A stretch of DNA of 15,934 bases, taken from assembly GCA_964635375.1 (NCBI GenBank), contig CAZWOU010000165.1:1-15934 (forward strand), read 5' to 3'. The notes under the pieces are model-generated. The model saw only the letters and a list, made by a program, of their open reading frames with translations, had not been told where the DNA came from and made no database searches. This document shows, piece by piece, positions 8,526 to 15,837 of this stretch. Each line of letters begins with the position of its first letter. Within the stretch, counting starts at the first letter, position 1. The position numbers were made by a program, and so were the translations under genes. This DNA is from CAZMNY01 sp964635375 (lineage in GTDB: Bacteria > Planctomycetota > Planctomycetia > Pirellulales > Pirellulaceae).

Positions 8526-8697
8526 TTCGTTCGCTTCCCGTCGAATTCAGGGATCCGCCGTAGGTGGGGCTGGCCGGGGATTGCACGGCCGCTTGGGCGA
8601 TTGACCGAAACCGCGAATAGGTAACCGTCGGGTCTGAGTCGAAAACCTCGCGTTCTCGGCCTGGCTCGACAGTCAGCCGTCAACAGGCAAGTAGTCG

Positions 8698-8726
8698 TTG
8701 CATCTGGTTTGCGCTTGTCCGATAAT
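8698..8726 (+). promoter_or_regulatory. Candidate sigma70-type promoter for the propeller/sulfatase/WD40 unit
   Basis: TTGCAT (8698-8703) and GATAAT (8721-8726) are separated by exactly 17 bases and lie 75 nt before the start of the next gene. The -10 matches five of six consensus positions and the -35 only three of six. The rest of the 275-nt spacer after the CotH gene holds only a weak GGCCG/CGGCC hairpin (8572-8590). Confidence 0.33.
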
Positions 8727-8800
8727 AACCTGGACACCGCCGGACGGCTCCTGCCGTTGCCGCAGATTGTCACTCCTCTCTCCCCGCATGAGACAAGCTG

Positions 8801-10633
8801 ATGAAGTTAGTTACCTCGTTTTCTCGCGTGCTCGTCTGTTCACTTGTCTTGACGGCAACCGCGTTTGCTCAAGTGCCATGCGGACCGGACGATTTTCCTC
8901 AATGGCGCGGTCCCAATCGCGATGGGATCTCGCGCGATAGGGGCTTGCTAAAGAAATGGCCGAAAAGAGGGCCGGAGGTTGTTTGGCAAGTCGACGACGT
9001 GGGAGTTGGGTACAGCAGTGTCGCGATCAAGGACGGCTTGATCGTCACGATGGGCGATTTGAACGGCGTAGAGCACATCATCGCCCTGCGAGTGGAGGAC
9101 GGGTCGCGCGTTTGGGCGGTTCAGCCGAAACCCGTCGCAACGGCGTTGGCGGCCCGAGTCGAGCGTGAGTTCATAATCCTTGACAGGAACAAAGACGGAG
9201 TGGTTGATGAGGTCGAGGCTTTGTTCCGGTTGGGTTGGGACTTTCACAAGTATGACCGCGGCGCGGAGGCGACAGGAGTAGCCGCTCGCGCGAAGATGGT
9301 GATTAGCAGCCTCGATAGCGACAGTGATGGCCGGCTGACCTACGCTGAAGCCGGGCAACAGTTCCGTGACCGCTTCCCCAAAATGGACTCGTCCGATAGT
9401 GACAATCCCGGCGAAATAGCGGAGCGGCGCTCGGCGGCGTTGATTAAGGTTGCCGACGCAGACCAAGACGGCAAGGTGAGCCGTCAGGAATCGCGAAAAT
9501 CCTATCTCGCCCGGGTCTTCTCACGCGCGGATCAGAGAGACCCGGCAACGAGGAAGTCGGATCAGGTTTTGACCCGCGAGGAAATCGTCGCTTACTTCAA
9601 GAAATACGAGGGGGGCGCGGACGGCGTGTTGACTGCTGAAGAAGTGACCAACTACTACGAGAGTCAAGTGAAGGAAGGCGACGGCAAACTATCGCGCGCA
9701 GAGTTGGCGGGATCCCTCGGCGGCTTCCGCAACGGTCAGGGAGATGGCCCACGCGGGACTCCGACCATCGATGGTGATCGAGTCTACGTTGAGGGCGGTA
9801 ACGGTGATTTGGCGTGCCTGGCTCTCCACACTGGCGAAACGCTTTGGCACACGAGCCTCACCGCTGACCTTGGCGGCAGCCGTCCAGGCTGGGGATACTC
9901 GGAATCTCCTCTCATCACCAGCGACCTGGTGATCGTTACGCCAGGCGGACGCGACGGAGCGATTGCCGCCTTGAACAAGGAGGACGGCAAGGTTGTTTGG
10001 CGAAGCAAGGACTACACGGATCGAGCACACTACTCCTCGCCGGTCGTTGCGACCCTGGGCGGAGTCGCACAGATCGTTCAACTGTCGCAGAAGAACGTGT
10101 TCGGCGTCGCATTGGACGGTGGAGAATTGTTGTGGACTTATAGCGGCGCCTGCAACGGGACTGCGAACTGCTGCACGCCCATCGTCGCCGACGACCACGT
10201 GTTCGCCGCGAGCGCGTATGGAACTGGCGGCGGTTTGGTCAAGATTTCAAATGACGGCGGCGGGCAGAAGGCGACGGAGGCTTACTTTGAAAAGAAGATG
10301 GGGGTCCATCACGGCGGAATCGTCAAAATTGGCGACTACATGTACACCAACGGCGCTGGCAGCTTGACGTGCATTAACTACCTGACTGGCGAAATCGCTT
10401 GGCAAAACCGCAGTGTTGGGAAAGGATCCCTAGTCGCTGCCGACGGAATGCTCTACGTGCTCAGCGAGCGTCAGAAGATAGCGCTCGTGGAAGCGACTCC
10501 CGAGGAGTATCGGGAACTTGGCCGGATCGAGATCGAGAGCCGCGGCCGTCCTAGCTGGGCCCACCCCGTCGTGGCGGGAGGCGTTCTCTACATTCGCGAT
10601 CAACATACGCTTACGGCCTACAAAGTGCGATGA
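8801..10633 (+). CDS. Secreted PQQ-type beta-propeller with an EF-hand module inserted after the first blade
   Basis: A 610-residue exported protein. The signal peptide is about residues 1-23 (LVLTATAFA-Q). FPQWRGPNRDGIS (32-44) is the typical opening of planctomycete PQQ-propeller proteins, and the first blade runs to about residue 108. Residues ~120-305 are then an EF-hand-rich insert with three canonical 12-residue calcium loops, D128-E139 (DRNKDGVVDEVE), D172-E183 (DSDSDGRLTYAE) and D219-E230 (DADQDGKVSRQE), plus degenerate ones near 254-262, 271-280 and 292-301. The propeller resumes at GTPTIDGDRVYVEGG (~319) and runs to the C-terminus (IRDQHTLTAYKVR), with blades such as IAALNKEDGKVVWRS and INYLTGEIAWQNR. 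It begins a three-gene unit; the sulfatase starts 41 nt downstream. Inference: a calcium-responsive periplasmic binding or scaffold protein. No catalytic residues were identified. Confidence 0.93.
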   Translation: MKLVTSFSRVLVCSLVLTATAFAQVPCGPDDFPQWRGPNRDGISRDRGLLKKWPKRGPEVVWQVDDVGVGYSSVAIKDGLIVTMGDLNGVEHIIALRVEDGSRVWAVQPKPVATALAARVEREFIILDRNKDGVVDEVEALFRLGWDFHKYDRGAEATGVAARAKMVISSLDSDSDGRLTYAEAGQQFRDRFPKMDSSDSDNPGEIAERRSAALIKVADADQDGKVSRQESRKSYLARVFSRADQRDPATRKSDQVLTREEIVAYFKKYEGGADGVLTAEEVTNYYESQVKEGDGKLSRAELAGSLGGFRNGQGDGPRGTPTIDGDRVYVEGGNGDLACLALHTGETLWHTSLTADLGGSRPGWGYSESPLITSDLVIVTPGGRDGAIAALNKEDGKVVWRSKDYTDRAHYSSPVVATLGGVAQIVQLSQKNVFGVALDGGELLWTYSGACNGTANCCTPIVADDHVFAASAYGTGGGLVKISNDGGGQKATEAYFEKKMGVHHGGIVKIGDYMYTNGAGSLTCINYLTGEIAWQNRSVGKGSLVAADGMLYVLSERQKIALVEATPEEYRELGRIEIESRGRPSWAHPVVAGGVLYIRDQHTLTAYKVR

Positions 10634-10674
10634 GCGACTACCCAACACGTGGACCCCTAAGGAACTGGTTTCAG

Positions 10675-12145
10675 ATGCGATTTCAAAGTGTGCTCCCTTT
10701 ACCGTGGCTAGCGTTTGCCCTGCTCGGATTCAGTTCTCTCGAGACCCGTTTGCNNNNNNNNNNCGCGCGGAGCAACAACTCAGCTCGCCTAATATCGTGT
10801 TCCTACTGACCGACGACCAAGCAACGATCACGATGGGCTGCTACGGCAACCGGGACGTGCAGACCCCCAATCTCGACAAACTTGCGGCCGCCGGTTTGGT
10901 GTTCGACAACCACTACGTAACGACCTCGATCTGCATGGCCAGTCGGGCCAATATCATGACGGGACTCTACGAATACCGAACGGGATGCAATTTCGGCCGT
11001 GGAAATATGCAGCCCAAGCAGTGGAAGAACAGCTATCCGATGCTGCTCCGATCTGCCGGGTATCGAACTGCGATTGCCGGAAAGTTTGGGTTTCAAGTTG
11101 AGGGCATGCGGGGATTGCCAGAGCGAGACTTTGATAAATGGGGTGGCGGGCCGGGGCAGACTCATTTTGAAACCGGCAGGCGTTCCTCAATTGGCGGGAG
11201 ATTCCCTGCCGCGACTTCATTCGCGAATCGGTTGGCGCAAAGAAACCGTTTTGCCTTTCGATCAGCTATAAGGCGCCTCACCGACCCGTACGGCCTGATC
11301 CCAAGTTCGATCATATCTATCGAGATAAGTCCTTTACAAAACCTAAGAACTTTGGTCGTCAGCACGGCGCCCATTTCGCTGAACAGAGCAAGACCGGGAG
11401 GCAGTACCCGCGGTTCGAGGGATGGGGGTACGCGAGCGACTACGACAACACGATGCAAAAATACAATCAACTGGTTTATGCCGTTGATCAATCGGTTGGA
11501 ATGATCCTCAAAGAGCTGGAGGAGCAGGGTGTCGCTGACAACACGATTGTGATTTTCACCTCGGATAACGGGTATCTTTGCGGTTCTCATGGGTACGGCT
11601 CAAAAGTGCTTCCGTACGAAGAGTCGGCGCGGGTGCCTTTAATCATCTTCGATCCTCGCGCAAAAACTTCACATCACAAGCGAACGCGGGCGCTGACGGG
11701 CAGTATTGACTTCGCACCGACCATGTTGAAGTTGGCTGGGCTGAAGCCGCCTCGTGGAATCGATGGCACAAGTCTTCTGCCGTTGTTGGCGAATCCGTCG
11801 GCAGAAGTTCGTGAAAGCCTCGCATTGATGAATTTCTGGGGTCCCGCCACCACCCACTCATTAGGCGTCGTTACGCGAAAATGGAAATACCTATTCTGGT
11901 ACTCGGAGGAAGATGGAATGGTTGCGGCTGAAGAGTTGTTCGACATGAGCGACGAGCGACTTGAGCTGAAGAACATGGCAGGCGACGATGCTGTGCTTGG
12001 CGATCTGAAGGACATGCGAGCGTTGTACGATCGGCACGTCGCGCGAATCGGCGAACAGGCGATTAGTCGAGCGTATCGAAACTACAGTGACATCTTCGAT
12101 CGCAAGCAAGGTTGGGACAGGAAAAAGGTCTTGTTGCAGCGGTGA
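10675..12145 (+). CDS. Secreted S1-type sulfatase, broken by a scaffold gap and an apparent frameshift
   Basis: The start ATG at 10675 (AAGGA at 10659-10663) opens a clear signal peptide, MRFQSVLPLPWLAFALLGFS, which runs into ten N at 10754-10763. After the gap a different frame gives SSPNIVFLLTDDQ (metal Asp pair) and the formylglycine motif C-M-A-S-R, with the Cys codon at 10932-10934, and continues to GGPGQTHFETG. Between about 11171 and 11215 the coding frame moves by one base. The correct continuation reads RDFIRESVGAKKPFCLSISY, then PDPKFDHIYRDK, the catalytic-region TSDNG, and on to the stop at 12143-12145. Every stretch matches the sulfatase fold, so only about one base is lost at the shift. 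Whether this is a real pseudogene or an assembly error cannot be told. The family is certain; the substrate is unknown. Confidence 0.87.
10754..10763. other. Scaffold gap of ten N after the sulfatase signal peptide
   Basis: The frame before the gap (signal peptide) and after it (mature sulfatase) differ, and a single gene again requires a true length of 2 modulo 3. Little protein is likely missing, because signal peptide and first core strand are normally close together. Confidence 0.95.
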
Positions 12146-12156
12146 ATTGCACGAGA

Positions 12157-12161
12157 AAGGA
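12157..12161 (+). promoter_or_regulatory. Ribosome binding site deciding the WD40 start
   Basis: AAGGA lies 6 nt before the ATG at 12168. It argues against the in-frame ATG at 12087, which would add 27 unrelated residues and overlap the sulfatase gene. Confidence 0.7.
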
Positions 12162-12167
12162 CCACCA

Positions 12168-13166
12168 ATGCCTGATGCAAATATTGACCCGAAGCTGACG
12201 CACGTCACCCATCAGTGGAAGCACGACAGTCCGCTGATCGCGTGCCGTTTTGACCCCAAGGCTCGCTATGTCTTTTCAAGCGCCCAAGATAACAGCGTCC
12301 AACGCTGGGAGCTCAGTTCGGGCAATAAAGTGGTGATGAAGGCGCACGATAGTTGGGTCCGCTCCATCGGATTTACTAGCGACGGCGAACATGTCATCAC
12401 GGGCGGCGCCGATGACCTGATCTGGTGGCCCGTGGCGGCCGACGCCCCCAAGCCAATCCGGCGAGTCAAGGCTCACGATGGCTGGATCCGCACGATGGCA
12501 ACGAGCCCGGATGGAAAGTTGCTTGCAACCGGCGCGAACGACAATCTCGTTAAGATCTGGAACAGTCAAGACGGCACACTCGTGAGGGAGCTTGCTGGTC
12601 ATGCGAAGGATGTCTACAGCGCGTTGTTTCATCCTTCGGGGGAGTCTCTGCTATCCGGTGATTTAGCTGGACAAGTTCACCAGTGGGAGGTCTCCACAGG
12701 CAAACTCGTTCGTAAGTTTGACGCAAAACAACTGCACACTTACAACGGAGGGCAGGGCGTGGATTTTGGCGGCGTACGCACACTGGCTCTCAGCGCCGAC
12801 AAAAAACACTTGGCGTGCGGCGGATTGCACAAGGCCACAAATCCGCTCGGCGCCGTCAGTGAACCTCTGGTCTTAGTCTTTGAATGGGAGTCTCAGAAGC
12901 TCGTGCAGTCCCACATTGCAAAGGGTCTGAAGGGCGTTGCTTGTCGCGTTATTTTCCCCGCTGGAGAATTCCTCTGCGGCGCAACGGGCGGAACTAGTGG
13001 CGGATTCCTGCTGTTTTGGAAAACGGCTGAGCCGTCGGAGTTTCATCGCCTCAAGCTGCCAAATCTGGCTCGCGACTTGGACCTGCATCCCGATGGAACT
13101 CGGCTCGCTACGACCCACTATGATCGGCATCTTCGCATAAGCCGGATGGCCGCGAAGAAAGCTTAG
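12168..13166 (+). CDS. Seven-blade WD40 repeat protein without signal peptide
   Basis: 332 residues, starting MPDANIDPKLTHVTHQWKHD. WD40-like blades lie at roughly 17-53, 58-98, 104-143, 146-186, 204-246, 252-292 and 295-329. Typical segments are DNSVQRWELSSG, DNLVKIWNSQDGTLVREL and LAGQVHQWEVSTGKLVRKF, so one closed seven-blade propeller is expected. No hydrophobic export signal is visible, so the product is predicted cytoplasmic, unlike its two exported operon partners. It starts 22 nt after the sulfatase stop with a strong ribosome binding site, suggesting cotranscription. WD40 propellers are protein-protein interaction platforms; the partner is unknown. A short hairpin overlaps its stop codon, and the next gene is convergent. 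Confidence 0.92.
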   Translation: MPDANIDPKLTHVTHQWKHDSPLIACRFDPKARYVFSSAQDNSVQRWELSSGNKVVMKAHDSWVRSIGFTSDGEHVITGGADDLIWWPVAADAPKPIRRVKAHDGWIRTMATSPDGKLLATGANDNLVKIWNSQDGTLVRELAGHAKDVYSALFHPSGESLLSGDLAGQVHQWEVSTGKLVRKFDAKQLHTYNGGQGVDFGGVRTLALSADKKHLACGGLHKATNPLGAVSEPLVLVFEWESQKLVQSHIAKGLKGVACRVIFPAGEFLCGATGGTSGGFLLFWKTAEPSEFHRLKLPNLARDLDLHPDGTRLATTHYDRHLRISRMAAKKA

Positions 13167-13174
13167 CTTTTCGC
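13152..13174 (+). terminator. Weak hairpin across the WD40 stop codon
   Basis: GCGA (13152-13155) pairs with TCGC (13171-13174) and AAAGC (13158-13162) with GCTTT (13166-13170). The fold has a 2-nt bulge and a 3-nt loop, and the stop TAG (13164-13166) lies at its tip. Termination is only suggested. The remaining spacer to 13376 holds a small AACCG/CGGTT hairpin at 13366-13378 by the end of the convergent gene, and nothing else recognised. Confidence 0.2.
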
Positions 13175-13376
13175 CTTCCCACGCAGGATGCGAGAGTGAT
13201 GAGTCGAAAGAATCGCGCGGGATGCGACTTAGTCCATCTCGATTGAAGAAATGCTGGATCGCCAGCCAAAGGACATATGAACGATGACGCGATTCGGCCT
13301 CAGGATCTCGCCAGAATCGGACGGGCCTTCTTTGCTCTTCAGTGAACTGCCCGAGGTTGCGCGACAACCGCGGCGG

Positions 13377-14945
13377 TTACCACCGAAACGTGTTCGCGGC
13401 ATTGGCTGTTTCAATATGTTCGTTGAGACCTAAGCTGTCGTATTCGATCGAAGTGACCGGGCCGCAAGTGTGGACCGATTCCCAGCCGCCGCCGAGCGCC
13501 TTGAAAAGCGCGATTCGGTTCAGCGTCACCTTGGCGCGACTGACGATCAATTGGTCTCGCAGCGTCGTCAAGGCGCGTTGAGAGTCGAGCACGGTCTGGA
13601 AACTGGCGAGTCCTTGCTCATAGTAGATTTCAGCCAGCCGAATGGACTCTTGAGCTGCTGCGGCTGCGCGCGATAGAGACTCCGTTCTCGCTCGCTCCTG
13701 CACACATGATACGAGGGCGTCTTCCACTTCACCGATGGCGGAAAGCACGGTGCTTTGATATCGGGATGCGGCTTGGGAGAAGCGAGCTTCCTGCGCGTGT
13801 ACTCGATTGCGAATCCGATCGTAGTTCAAGATGTTCCAAGTGAGTGACGGCCCCACGGTGTGCGAGATGCTTGGTCCCGTGAAGAGGCTGCGGATTTCAG
13901 TCGAGTCGACGCTAATCGTTCCGAGTATAGAGAGCTGAGGGTAGATTTCCGCAAACTCGACGCCGATTCGCGTGCTCTCGGCCACAACCCGCCTTTCCGC
14001 ACTGAGAATATCGGGCCGCCTGCGAATCAACGAGGCGGGCGTACCCAAGGCCAGCTCTTGCGGCCCAGTCGGTATCGGTCCATGCCCGATACTCTCTCGC
14101 AAGTTGCCTGGGACTTCGCCAATGAGGACGCAGAGTCGATTCTCGGCCGTCTGGGCGCCGATTTCCAAGTGGGGGATAGACGCCTTAGTGGCGTGAAGAC
14201 TCGACTCGGCCTGGGCGGCGTCGAGAGGCTTGGCCAGGCCGGCGCGGCGGCGATCTCGCGCGAGTCGCAGCGTTCGTTCTTGGATCTTGACGTTGTCGAA
14301 AGCGACTTGGATCCGCTCCTCATACATCCGCAGCTCAACATACGTGGCCGCTACATCACCAAGCAGTATCACCATCGCGTGGTTGTAGTCGCCGTCAGCA
14401 ACGTCGATCTCAGCGTCTGCAGCCTCGAGCAAGCGGGCCTGCTTTCCCCAAAAATCCAATTCCCAGATCGCGTCGAAGCCGGTCGAGAAAAGGTCGTATC
14501 CATCCTGGGAAAGCAACGCGTAGGGGCTGCTGTTCCCGCTGACTTTCTTGTAGGAATAGCTGCCATCGAGGTCCATCTGCGGGAGCCGCTCCCTCGTCAC
14601 AACACCCCGTTTCGCCCTTGCTTCCATGATCCGAGAATACGCGCTTTGGAGTCCCGGGTTCGCCACGATCGCTTGGGCGATGAGCTTGTCTAACGCGGGA
14701 TCGCGAAACGTCGACCACCACGGACCCCCGATCGACTCGTCGCTGAGCTGGTCGGCCGGATGAGAGTGCTTCCAGTTGGTTGAAACCAGCGGATCAGGCA
14801 CCGCGTAATCCGGGCCAACCCGGCACCCCATGGCCGCAGCCAGTGTGATGAGTAGGAGCCAAATGGGCCATCGAGTGGGGCCCGCATACCCCTTGATCGA
14901 AGGAGTCTGCGCACCGGAGCGGCTCCCGTTGGGCAACTTCTTCAT
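13377..14945 (-). CDS. NodT/TolC-family outer membrane efflux lipoprotein
   Basis: 522 residues. A hydrophobic segment (about 26-40) ends in the lipobox AAMG-C41, followed by RVGPDYAVP, the hallmark start of NodT-type outer membrane factors (GC-x-VGPDY-x-x-P). The GGPWWSTFRDPALDKLIAQA and NPGLQSAYSRIMEARAKRG regions belong to the first alpha-helical repeat, IRRRPDILSAERRVVAES to the conserved middle, and YYEQGLASFQTVLDSQRAL to the second repeat, giving the duplicated outer-membrane-efflux architecture. The protein would form trimers making an outer membrane channel for a tripartite (RND or ABC) exporter. No pump or membrane-fusion subunit lies beside it in the window. The n-region before the hydrophobic stretch is unusually long (about 25 residues) and no Shine-Dalgarno precedes the ATG, so the start is less certain. 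The last ~25 residues (GLNEHIETANAAN region) are an extra tail. Confidence 0.93.
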   Translation of the reverse strand: MKKLPNGSRSGAQTPSIKGYAGPTRWPIWLLLITLAAAMGCRVGPDYAVPDPLVSTNWKHSHPADQLSDESIGGPWWSTFRDPALDKLIAQAIVANPGLQSAYSRIMEARAKRGVVTRERLPQMDLDGSYSYKKVSGNSSPYALLSQDGYDLFSTGFDAIWELDFWGKQARLLEAADAEIDVADGDYNHAMVILLGDVAATYVELRMYEERIQVAFDNVKIQERTLRLARDRRRAGLAKPLDAAQAESSLHATKASIPHLEIGAQTAENRLCVLIGEVPGNLRESIGHGPIPTGPQELALGTPASLIRRRPDILSAERRVVAESTRIGVEFAEIYPQLSILGTISVDSTEIRSLFTGPSISHTVGPSLTWNILNYDRIRNRVHAQEARFSQAASRYQSTVLSAIGEVEDALVSCVQERARTESLSRAAAAAQESIRLAEIYYEQGLASFQTVLDSQRALTTLRDQLIVSRAKVTLNRIALFKALGGGWESVHTCGPVTSIEYDSLGLNEHIETANAANTFRW

Positions 14946-15284
14946 TCAATGGAAGCATCGATTTGACCGCTAATATTGGGCGCAGAGCCAGAACTCGCAC
15001 TTCAGGCGCAGAACGCGCTAACTCTCAGATTCGGCAAATTCGCTTCTACTATTATCGAGTCTGCCTCCCAATCGTCTTGACTGCTCTCTGGGGAGGAGAG
15101 TAGGGAAATCTACGCGTAAGCCTTAGGCGTCATCCCAACCTGTCCGGTTGTGGCGATTATACATGCCGTGCGGGCAGAACCTCGCAGGCCGCAGATCGCA
15201 AGTCAACGTGGCGCGCGCCCCATGCCTTCGTCCAAGCAGTTCCTACTTCATCTGCCCTGGCAAGTAACCGGACCGTCATAACCG
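14946..15284. other. Intergenic stretch upstream of the efflux gene
   Basis: No convincing gene. On the minus strand a TATAAT (15161 down to 15156) could be a -10 element for the efflux gene, but no -35 match sits at the right distance. CTCTC/GAGAG pairs around a 7-nt loop near 15085-15100. Nothing else is recognised. Confidence 0.5.
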
Positions 15285-15656
15285 CTACATGCTGCCAAGG
15301 AGCACAGCGGTTGGAAAACTGACGAATGTGCCGAGAAAACAGCCGCCACACACGGCTTGAATCAAGTACACATTGGACGATGACGACTGGACGGCAGCAA
15401 TTCCGACGGCGATTGCAAATGCCCCTAGCGGTGCGAGACAATGAATGAACAGAATGCCGTTGAGGCGCCAGGCAATGTAGACTATCGACAGCAGGATCCA
15501 AGAAGCGACAAGCGGCCCCACAAAGGAGTCCTTCAATGAAAAGGGTACGTCCGCCTGTCGAGTGATTTCGAGCATTGCAGATAGATAGGCACAAACCCCA
15601 AGCATGTACGCCAACAAGTTGCGCAGTGAGAATCTCGTCACGGGCGCCGGCCTCAT
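15285..15656 (-). CDS. Small integral membrane protein, four predicted helices
   Basis: 123 residues, starting MRPAPVTRFSLRNLLAYMLG. Hydrophobic segments lie at about 10-31, 46-65, 67-90 and 97-120, with few charged residues in between, so an inner-membrane four-helix protein is predicted. The basic RFSLRNLL-type opening followed directly by a hydrophobic helix is common among planctomycete small membrane proteins of unknown function. No catalytic motif was seen. Its ATG overlaps the TGA of a tiny upstream frame as ATGA (15653-15656), a pattern typical of translational coupling. It is divergent from the sulfatase that starts at 15838. Confidence 0.7.
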   Translation of the reverse strand: MRPAPVTRFSLRNLLAYMLGVCAYLSAMLEITRQADVPFSLKDSFVGPLVASWILLSIVYIAWRLNGILFIHCLAPLGAFAIAVGIAAVQSSSSNVYLIQAVCGGCFLGTFVSFPTAVLLGSM

Positions 15657-15733
15657 GTTCGATCAATCCAGTCGCGGAATTCTCCCTCGATAAGCGCTAT
15701 GCTAACGCGCCCTGAAGAAAATTCCAGCTCCAT
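15653..15733 (-). CDS. Tiny ORF (26 aa or longer) overlapping the membrane protein start
   Basis: Encodes MELEFSSGRVSIALIEGEF and a short WIDRT-type end. Its TGA shares bases with the ATG of the downstream membrane protein (ATGA). The same frame stays open upstream to 15877, but the residues there look less protein-like and would run into the divergent sulfatase gene, so the shorter ATG at 15733 is preferred. No recognised family and no strong Shine-Dalgarno. It may be a coupling leader, a real small protein or chance. Confidence 0.3.
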   Translation of the reverse strand: MELEFSSGRVSIALIEGEFRDWIDRT

Positions 15734-15822
15734 CAGAGGCAAGGCAGGACCACGATTGGTAGAACTGAAGCAGAAATTGGACCAGAAGGACGGTGAGTGA
15801 TGCCCAGCGTCGTGCCGAAAAC

Positions 15823-15827
15823 AGGAG
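15823..15827 (+). promoter_or_regulatory. Ribosome binding site for the GTG-start sulfatase
   Basis: AGGAG ends 10 nt before GTG at 15838. It supports the GTG start, since the nearby ATG at 15800 is in another frame. Confidence 0.55.
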
Positions 15828-15837
15828 CTTGCGAACC

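Noticed and set aside
10518..10753. Upstream extension of the second sulfatase frame through the scaffold gap
   Set aside because: That frame is antiphase to the end of the propeller gene and joins only because the gap is written as ten N; the ATG at 10675 gives a proper signal peptide and ribosome binding site.
12087..12167. In-frame upstream start extending the WD40 protein by 27 residues
   Set aside because: It lies within the sulfatase gene, has no ribosome binding site, and the extra residues look unlike the rest; AAGGA precedes the ATG at 12168.
12873..13367. Minus-strand open frame between WD40 and efflux genes
   Set aside because: Most of it is antisense to WD40 coding sequence and the remainder has no recognisable family or start signal.
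13860..14693. 277-codon open frame antisense to the efflux gene
   Set aside because: The opposite strand has continuous, recognisable outer membrane factor sequence; this is a GC-rich antisense shadow.
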